Shown here: one piece after another, positions 59,001 through 64,000 of the stretch | How positions within the stretch are numbered: position 1 is the stretch's first letter | Layout: every line of letters begins with the position of its first letter | Source of the DNA: Limnoperna fortunei | Taxonomy: Eukaryota; Mollusca; Bivalvia; Mytilida; Modiolidae | Assembly (NCBI GenBank): GCA_944474755.1 | Contig: OX104115.1 | Span: 58,656,648 to 58,720,647 of the forward strand | Reading direction: 5' to 3' | DNA: 64,000 nt | Translations under genes and position numbers: made by a program | The notes under the pieces: model-generated | What the model was told of the DNA's origin: nothing | The model's input: only the letters and a program-made list of their open reading frames with translations | Database searches by the model: none

Positions 59001-60468
59001 ATTGGAGGAGGAAGCCGGAGTACCCGGAGAAAACCTCTGATTTGGTAGGAAAACTGGCAATCCATGTTAATTAAGATTTGCACAGTGAGACTCCGGGACC
59101 CGCAACCTCAGTGTCAGACCACGGGATTACTAGTAGACGAACTACCTTGACCAATCGGCCACCGATGCCTCCATGTCAGTATTGCTAGAGTATAACGATA
59201 AAAGTTTTGGATTCTTTAGACTGGTTCAACCCAGAGATATAGTTTTTGGCGAGCCATTGTATGTCCTCGCTTTTGTCCTTTCGGTTATTTGTTTTTGTGA
59301 ACTTTGGGTCTCTTGTTTTTCTGTCTTTTGTTAATTTTTATTCAATTTTATTAATGGAATTACGATCGGTTTATTTTTTGCTTTATAAAATAACAATTAA
59401 CATATAAAATAATTCATACACTGACTGAATTTTACACGCACAATCTTCAAATTCTTAATCTAAAACATATATAAAAAAACATTATTTTGAGAAATTTGCC
59501 AAAAATATATCATAAAGCATAGGCGTTACTAAGTAGAATATACGTTACGGTACATTATAGGATGGACCACTAGTTTCACGGATTTATCGGTATATCAACA
59601 AGACCAATTCACTTACTAACACATAGGAAAAGGCCCGAAGGGTGCGAGTGAGTTAATTGTTGATATACCGATACATCCTAATAGTTGTTTAAAATTGCAT
59701 TATTAAATTCCCTTAATGACCTCAACACCATGTCTCTTGAGTATTTTGATATCGGGATTGTGCAGAAGCTTATTTTCGGGCACCTTTGTTGGATACAAAT
59801 TATTTTTTATAGTGTTTAAACGCAAAATATTTCTTTTAAACGCAATACTTTGCTTACAAACGCAATCTTTGCTTTCTGCTTATAATCGCGTTTTAACGCA
59901 AAAATTTGCGAAAAAACGTCATACTTATTTTGAATAACGCAAAAACTTAATGTGTTTAAACGCAGTAATTATTTCCAATAAACACATATTAAGCTATTGC
60001 GAATAAACGCATTAATTATTGCAAATAAACTGAAAAGTAAACGATAATCGGAGTGTGATATGAAACTAGAGGCTCCTAGGAACCTGGATCGCTCACCCGA
60101 ACCTGAAACCAAATGTCCAACACTGCAGAAATGATTACTTTTTGACTTTTTAAGGGGAAGAACTCCTATTAAAAGGGGAGGAAACCCTCCAAACATCTTT
60201 GCATAAGTTTGTAGAAGATTATTATATAAATGTATTTCTAACTATGATCGTGTTAAAAAGTGGCACCATTAAGAAATAAATCGATGTTTTGTAATAATAA
60301 ATTTTGAAATTCCCGCCTCCATGTAGGCAGCCAGTAATGTATGGTCTGTGACGTCACATCTATACTTTTCCGGTTTGCCTGTCTCAGCATCTGCTTTCCA
60401 AAATATTTATAACTGATAACATTGATATGGAAAACAAAAACAGCTAAAACTAGATGGATCTTCTTCAT
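40855..60468 (-). CDS. Single-pass membrane protein, DUF7042/DUF7044-like (spliced, minus copy)
   Basis: Ten exons: 60468-60366, 57479-57302, 55543-55440, 54575-54432, 52776-52600, 52218-52103, 49054-48937, 46346-46116, 43866-43771 and 41057-40855. They total 1470 nt (489 aa plus stop). The first exon might end at 60414 instead, giving 473 aa. Layout: signal peptide about 1-18; CSLPTEWSGTW domain about 38-93; cysteine modules to about 313; membrane span about 326-350 followed by KKHKKKK; long acidic and proline-rich tail with EYELVPLEY and PRPAPP. Extracellular exons match the plus gene at 31207-36959 one by one. Tyrosine and proline motifs could bind SH2 or SH3 partners (inference). Large introns hold minisatellites and foldback elements. 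Strong gene model; family name recalled, not searched. Confidence 0.83.
41540..41580 (-). repeat. Decayed hammerhead-like fragment
   Basis: The minus strand reads CACTGACGAGTCTTGATAAATGTCAAGGC, which resembles the CTGATGAGTCTTA...AGACGAAAC repeat seen better at 55605-55650. The GAAA box and core adenine are gone. Confidence 0.3.
42446..42540 (+). repeat. 20-bp minisatellite
   Basis: About four to five head-to-tail copies of GGTGGTATTCTTGACAGACG, perfect in the middle and fading to GGTGGTATTCATTACAGAAG and beyond. Confidence 0.8.
42645..42785. repeat. Hairpin element (about 140 bp foldback)
   Basis: Arms TATAGGGTTATTGCATGAAT...ATATTGTCC...TTATATTGCACGAG and CGAGTGCAATATAGC...GGACAATATT...AATATTCATACAATAACCC pair around a CTTC centre. 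Probably a non-coding foldback transposon or MITE. It lies in the intron between the last two exons of the minus gene. Confidence 0.7.
43771..43866 (-). CDS. Ninth exon, cytoplasmic (minus gene)
   Basis: 96 nt, phase 1-1, acceptor ATTTCTAAG, donor GTAATG. It reads SSYNQDIKSWVEPVNNVDVE, then TTTAYSLNMNS. The acceptor CCTCTAG four bases inside would shift the frame into a stop. Confidence 0.72.
44265..45415. repeat. Element with about 230-bp terminal inverted repeats
   Basis: 44265-44500 and 45195-45415 are inverted copies: GATCACGTGATTTCAT / ATGAAATCACATGATC, AGGGCACTTT / AAAGTGCCCT, and GGTCGAGTTTTATGCCGTT / AACGGCATAAAACTCGACC. The 0.7-kb core has no open frame. Likely a foldback or non-autonomous DNA transposon in an intron of the minus gene. 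Confidence 0.65.
46116..46346 (-). CDS. Transmembrane exon (minus gene)
   Basis: Phase 1-1, acceptor ACTGTTTTAG, donor GTAGTT. It reads FNIIPIAAAAGGGLLLILAL, then VLLACLLYKKHKKKKEEARI and a charged stretch ending KIKEVTR. A typical single span with a basic stop-transfer. Confidence 0.85.
46363..48334. other. Intron, no exon recognised
   Basis: AT-rich. Two hydrophobic minus-strand frames at 47542-47763 and 47747-48061 lack splice partners or homology that I can see. The stretch at 46970-47065 (CGGTTGACTCGAACTTCGG...) looks like a dispersed repeat. Confidence 0.4.
48335..48671. mobile_element. Foldback element: long inverted ends around a 22-bp array that flips strand
   Basis: Perfect or near-perfect ends CTACGGAAGCCTATTAGTAC...(48335) and ...GTACTAATAGGCTTCCGTAG (48671), flanked by TTCT on both sides, a possible 4-bp target duplication. 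Inside are about 11 copies of a 22-bp unit (AACTTAGCTAACTTGTAATA plus AC). The last two to three copies are in inverted orientation, so the array itself folds back. No coding capacity. It lies in an intron of the minus gene. Confidence 0.8.
48937..49054 (-). CDS. Seventh exon (minus gene)
   Basis: 118 nt, phase 0 to 1, donor GTAAGT. It reads VYVSTNPGECVAGQTSQVKT, the counterpart of 35524-35651 in the plus gene. Confidence 0.85.
49055..52102. other. 3-kb intron, nothing certain
   Basis: AT-rich. A 94-codon plus-strand frame at 50727-51011 has no recognisable motif. No splice-bounded exon was seen. Confidence 0.4.
52103..52218 (-). CDS. Sixth exon (minus gene)
   Basis: 116 nt, phase 1 to 0, acceptor TATTTGTAG, donor GTATGT. 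It reads GRLYCAVSVSSGSTYFVSVL, then YRFTCM. It is 15 nt longer than the plus-gene exon 35046-35146, with the extra codons just before FTC. Confidence 0.85.
52600..52776 (-). CDS. DUF7042-like exon (minus gene)
   Basis: 177 nt, phase 1-1, acceptor CATTGTAG, donor GTAAGT. Contains CGTGSVWDDCTNRTEAVFNY then TQCATKVLFS. Same length as the plus-gene exon 34306-34482. Confidence 0.87.
54432..54575 (-). CDS. Fourth exon (minus gene)
   Basis: 144 nt, phase 1-1, acceptor TTACTCCAG, donor GTACTT. It reads FPIATYCTPSTNPGAEEFHV then LVKT. Confidence 0.85.
54950..55160 (+). repeat. tRNA-derived SINE copy 6, decayed
   Basis: Carries the SINE order: a TRNA-like head near 54950-55030 (CACTGGTGTTGAGTTCGATC), GGTAATGATTGCCAG and TACTTCGGTTTCCATCC. 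Substitutions are many, so this is an older copy. Confidence 0.4.
55440..55543 (-). CDS. Third exon (minus gene)
   Basis: 104 nt, phase 2 to 1, acceptor GCTTTGTAG, donor GTAAGT. It reads FLCLKYKKVTDYSYYYYLMA. Exact length and phase match to 32908-33011. Confidence 0.85.
55605..55650 (-). ncRNA. Hammerhead-ribozyme-like motif, one core change
   Basis: The minus strand reads CCACTGATGG, then GTCTTAATTAGAC (stem II), GAAAC (55622-55618) and GCGCGTC followed by TGTCG. The order fits a type I hammerhead with a very short stem III and GTC cleavage triplet. The last core A of CTGATGA is G, so it is probably inactive. Confidence 0.5.
55895..56850 (+). repeat. About 61-bp minisatellite, about 16 copies
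   Basis: Head-to-tail copies of a unit containing TATGTGATCATTCAATGACG, ACAGCCATCTTGGTTGGAGT and TAGCACTATCCGTTTTT, with variants (GCCAAATATCTTGG in two copies). It lies in the intron between exons 2 and 3 of the minus gene. Open frames across it are by-products of the repeat. Confidence 0.85.
57302..57479 (-). CDS. DUF7044-like exon (minus gene)
   Basis: 178 nt, phase 1 to 2, acceptor ATGTTTCAG, donor GTAAGT. It reads CACSLPTEWSGTWIDSYRGS then SFTCVTESSGYYLF. Counterpart of 31616-31778. Confidence 0.87.
58980..59180 (-). repeat. tRNA-derived SINE copy 7 (inverted)
   Basis: On the plus strand: GGCGTCCAGTTTTTATTGG...GCCGGAGTACCCGGAGAAAACC...AACCTCAGTGTCAGACCACG...GACGAACTACCTTGACCAATCGGCC. 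On the minus strand it reads head-first as GGCCGATTGGTCAAGGTAG..., the clearest family member with the 38.4-kb copy. Confidence 0.65.
59575..59765. repeat. Hairpin-bearing dispersed element, copy 2
   Basis: ATCGGTATATCAACAAGACC and GTTGATATACCGATACATCC form the hairpin; CACCATGTCTCTTGAGTATT then TTGATATCGGG matches the 39140-39430 copy. Confidence 0.5.
59810..60045. repeat. Degenerate AAACGCAATA-type tandem block 1
   Basis: Irregular head-to-tail and inverted repeats of about 20-22 bases built on TAAACGCAATA..TTTGCG and its near-palindrome GCAATAATTATTGC. The same motif fills 62688-62960. Confidence 0.6.
60366..60468 (-). CDS. First coding exon, signal peptide (minus gene)
   Basis: ATG at 60468; MKKIHLVLAVFVFHINVIS is a plausible signal peptide. 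A phase-1 donor is required by the next exon. The candidates are AAAA|GTATAG at 60366 (chosen) and ATCA|GTTATA at 60414. Confidence 0.6.
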
Positions 60469-62150
60469 AATAATTTTAAAAAGATCTTTTATCTAAAGGT
60501 ATTTAATTCGAGAAGCATTTAGGATATTCAGAAGTTGTGTTTCGGATAAAGCGGACTGGTACGAGTTTTGAAATATTAGCACGAAATGTGGACCACAGAA
60601 GAAAATGTATTTGTAAAGCATTAGACTTGGCGCAACAACTTAAAGATCACTGGTAACAATGCACTCAAATTTTAATTCGTAAATCCCGATTTTATATTTA
60701 TACAGTTGCATTGATTAATGATGTTTAACAAAGTGGACTTTGAGTGCCAGATGATTCGAACAACCGCGGTCAATTATATTTCGTGGTCAACTTCCGTTTT
60801 TTATTACTTCAATTTGAGCAATTATTAGTTTGGGAAGATGAAATAATTAAATGCAGATGAAAGCAAAATATTATGAATATATACATCTCACTGCCTTATC
60901 TTAAATCTTATTTGTAACTTTTTTCTTTCAATTGAACAAAAATTTGTTGTGTGGTTTCCTTTCCAAAGGAGTTGTCCAAACATATATGCATCTTACTTTG
61001 CAGATCTGGATGACCTGAATCATTTTGTATGGAAAAGATTTTCTCTAGTACTTACGGTTTTATAGATGTTGACGAAAAATGACAAAAATCGACAATTTTG
61101 ACAATTTCGGGGTAACAACTCCTATAAAGCATAGTCACACAACTTAAACTCAATGGAGAGTCTTGTAGAGTTTTTGTTGCTGCAGAAGGAGGTTTGCTTC
61201 GAATTTCTTGTATCTTTTATACTTTTTAAACAACTATAAGCTAAAACGATATTTCTTGACCTCCCCGTTTTATTTTAAGCCAAGACAATCGCGGGTAGGT
61301 AAAGGCAAGTTCATTAATTTATTTGACGATCGCATTGCAATCTACCGACAACAGACATTTCCATGGTTACGTTTTTGATTGGTCAATTGGTTTTAGGTTG
61401 GGAGAAAATGAGAACTCTCAATAAAAGTTTCCTAGGTATTCAAATTATGCATTGTTTTTTATTCTTTAGAGTCAGGTAAATAAAAAATCTGAAATGTTTT
61501 GTATTTAGTCGAATTCGTTGACTTGTGGAACATTCTCTATGACATAAACTACATGAACTAACGCAGCTTATGTTTGTCAGCTGTAATGATTTGTGCAATA
61601 TTGGTAGAGGACATCCTAAAGATGATGCGCGTAGTGTTTCAAAGCAGTCCTTTCCGTGATTTTGGAGGAATTTTTTCAAATAAAATTGATTTTAAAAAAT
61701 AGTTCAAGTGAAATGACTCATAAACGGATGATCCAGACAATCTTGACCCTAACTTATTCTTGGAGCTCTCGGGGTTGAAAAATTTAGCAATTCTAACATT
61801 TTCATTTTCTCTAGTTCTAATAATTTTCTAGATTTTGAGGGGGAAATGACAAAAATCAATCGACGATTAAGGGGCAATAACTGTTACAAAGGGTCGTCGT
61901 ACAACTTTAACCTAAAAGACAAAGTTTGTATATCTTTGATGTTGTTATACGTTTTGAACTATATGTCAAATGCTGTAGTTTGACCCCACCTGTTGTATTT
62001 TTAGCCACGACGGCCATTTTAGTTGGTCTGCGGTCATGATTTGTTCGAACTTTATAGACATTGTACTGATGATGTGTGTCGTTTCCAAGAAATCCCTTCC
62101 TGGTTCTGAAGGAGATTGCTACAAAAAATTGCGATAAAGGGTGTGCGTCA
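60469..62150. other. 5' flank of the minus gene with a low-copy repeat
   Basis: No gene seen. From about 61080 to 62140 there are diverged copies of one unit (GACAAAAATC...GGGGTAACAACTCCTATAAAG at 61080-61130 and GACAAAAATC...GGGGCAATAACTGTTACAAAG at 61850-61900, plus gaaggaggtt/gaaggagatt pieces). Confidence 0.4.
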
Positions 62151-62151
62151 A

Positions 62152-62315
<164 letters not shown>

Positions 62316-62687
62316 GTAAAGCGAGCAGTATTTCAGCTATATTCAGGACGATAACAAGTTAAGAAAGAACTAAGCAATGGGAAAACGGAGTTGGAGGGGA
62401 CACAGGGAGCACAGTTTAGATGCGCGTCAAAGATATAGATTGAACACCTATTTAGAACTATATATATTTAGTTTTAGTGATGATATAGTTCGAGATTTTG
62501 CATGTTATATTCATTAAATTTATATCAGATTTCAACCATACAACTATTAAATATTTATATGCAATAGAGAGTTTAGGTGTAATTTAGAGACATGGGTGTT
62601 ATACCGGGTATGTACTACAGCGTTAGAACAACAACTGTATTATTATTAATATATTTAATATATAATGCTATTGTTTTGTTATACAGC

Positions 62688-62960
62688 GGCAATATAAACG
62701 CAATAATTATTGCGATTAGACGCAATACTTTGCGAATAAACGGAAAAATAATTGCGATTAAACGAAAAACTTAACGTTTTACGCAAAACTTATTGCGTTT
62801 AAAGACAAAACGTATGCAAATAATCGAAATCTTAAGCATTTTAATGCAAAAGATTGTGAATAAAGGCAATAATGTTTTAGTTTAAACACAGTAATTTTTG
62901 CAATTAAACGTAATATTATTGCGAATAAGCGCAATTATCATTGCGAATATACGCACAACT
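62688..62960. repeat. Degenerate AAACGCAATA-type tandem block 2
   Basis: Same motif as 59810-60045: CGCAATAATTATTGCGATTA, CGCAATACTTTGCGAATAAA and variants, again in both orientations. Confidence 0.6.
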
Positions 62961-63639
62961 ATACCATAATGAAGGTATGATATGATAAAAGGAGGTTAGA
63001 TAAAGGTGCGCACCAAATAAATAAAATTGCCGCTGACATATAAACAAAAATAAATGTCATCACTTATCAAATATTGAGATAACAATACAGTTGTTCTTAC
63101 GCTGTAGTACATACCAACAACCAAGTCTCTATATCGCACCTTGTCTGTATATTGTATACAGTACATTTACCTATGTTTTGTTTTAAACATTTTTTATTCA
63201 GAAATAAATCTGGACTGGATTGTTTAGCAGGCACAGCCTATATATCATTCGGGAAACATTCAACAGGTGAAAGTGTTGCACAGTGATAGTGAAGTAAGAA
63301 AGATAACTCTATTATCAATGTTTCATAATTTAGCTACATGAACTAACAGGAGAAGTAATTAATAATCATAACAATAGTTGCCTATTTCGTAGTTTAGTAG
63401 AACTTTACTTCAAACACACAAGACATTTATATGCAAATAGTTTATATTATTTTAAGGTGATCACGAATGTGAGGAGAAAATATTCGAGTTGGGTGAGCTT
63501 ATTCTAATATAAAATTTATAAAATTAAAAGACGAAGAAGAGAAAAGTAAAAATAATTATGTAAGATGGACTGTCTGTCAACTAATATTTGTCCTCATTCC
63601 ACCATGCATGTTGGTATAAAATGTGTTACAGAATCTTTT

Positions 63640-63890
63640 ACACTCTTTAATATATTTATGTACATTTGAAGTTCTAGATTATTGATAATAAGAAAGAGTC
63701 TCGTTACCAAAGAGTATATCATTCAGGTTGAAAACGATATGCAAATCATTGCATACTTTTCGCAGTGACCATCTATGGTCTGTATATAAAGGACAGGCCA
63801 GGAAGAAGTGAGAGTTGTCCTCATTACAGTTTCTGCAATGTGAGCTGTTAGGGTCATCAGTCAAGTAATGAAGGTAAAAATGGTAGTTTA
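63640..63890 (-). mobile_element. LINE remnant: C-terminal CCHC end of a reverse-transcriptase ORF
   Basis: The frame reads LTDDPNSSHCRNCNEDNSHF, then FLACPLYTDHRWSLRKVCND, the CxxC...HxxxxC end typical of several non-LTR retrotransposon polyproteins. Only this last piece is visible; the rest would lie beyond the window edge or is lost. Confidence 0.65.
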
Positions 63891-64000
63891 AGTGCTATAT
63901 GTAGCAACCGTTAATGTAATAACAACCGATAATGTAATAAACTTTTAAAATATTTTTTTGACATATTGTAATAAACTCAGTAGGTCATTTAAAAATACCT

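Overview
This window is invertebrate nuclear DNA, most likely from a bivalve mollusc. It is strongly AT-rich. Its genes are split into small exons with GT-AG introns. It carries tRNA-derived SINEs whose tail includes a tactccggcttcc-type core that I associate with bivalve genomes, a Penelope-like element with a hammerhead-type motif, a dead Tc1-like transposon and a LINE fragment. No single reading frame is long. All genes below were assembled by eye from short open stretches flanked by splice sites, with reading phase carried from exon to exon.

Left part (1-21.3 kb, minus strand): one receptor-like gene. A signal-peptide exon at 21083-21152 is followed by six single-exon immunoglobulin domains (18226 down to 10136), all phase 1-1, and a transmembrane exon (8058-8200) that can end in a short tail. 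A weak donor inside that exon (8088/8087) also joins in frame to two juxtamembrane exons and eight further exons (down to 179). These encode a tyrosine-phosphatase fold that has lost the WPD aspartate and the P-loop cysteine. The long form closes in frame at 893 codons including the stop, the short form at 584. Intron repeats include the Penelope remnant (about 5.0-5.45 kb) and the Tc1-like relic (about 16.6-17.2 kb).

Middle (21.3-31 kb): a broken second copy of the same gene. It keeps an orphan signal-peptide exon (30118-30187), one phosphatase exon on the minus strand (27337-27442) and, in an inverted block (25.4-26.9 kb), five phosphatase exons on the plus strand. A 1-nt deletion, an early stop, a lost donor and a missing active-site exon mark it as a pseudogene. 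Two orphan minus-strand exons (24422-24543 and 23422-23496) look like a membrane segment and a tyrosine-containing tail of something else.

Right part (31.2-60.5 kb): two paralogous single-pass membrane-protein genes facing each other tail to tail. The plus gene (31207-36959) has 8 exons and 390 aa; the minus gene (60468-40855) has 10 exons and about 489 aa. Their extracellular exons match one to one in order, phase and nearly in length. They carry cysteine patterns that I tentatively assign to the invertebrate DUF7042/DUF7044 group. Their cytoplasmic tails are unrelated.

Together the window reads as a cluster of cell-surface receptor genes evolving by duplication, inversion and exon loss, embedded in foldback elements, minisatellites and SINEs. 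The right end (60.5-64 kb) holds repeats, a GATT microsatellite and a LINE remnant. All functions are inferred from sequence read by eye; no database search was possible.
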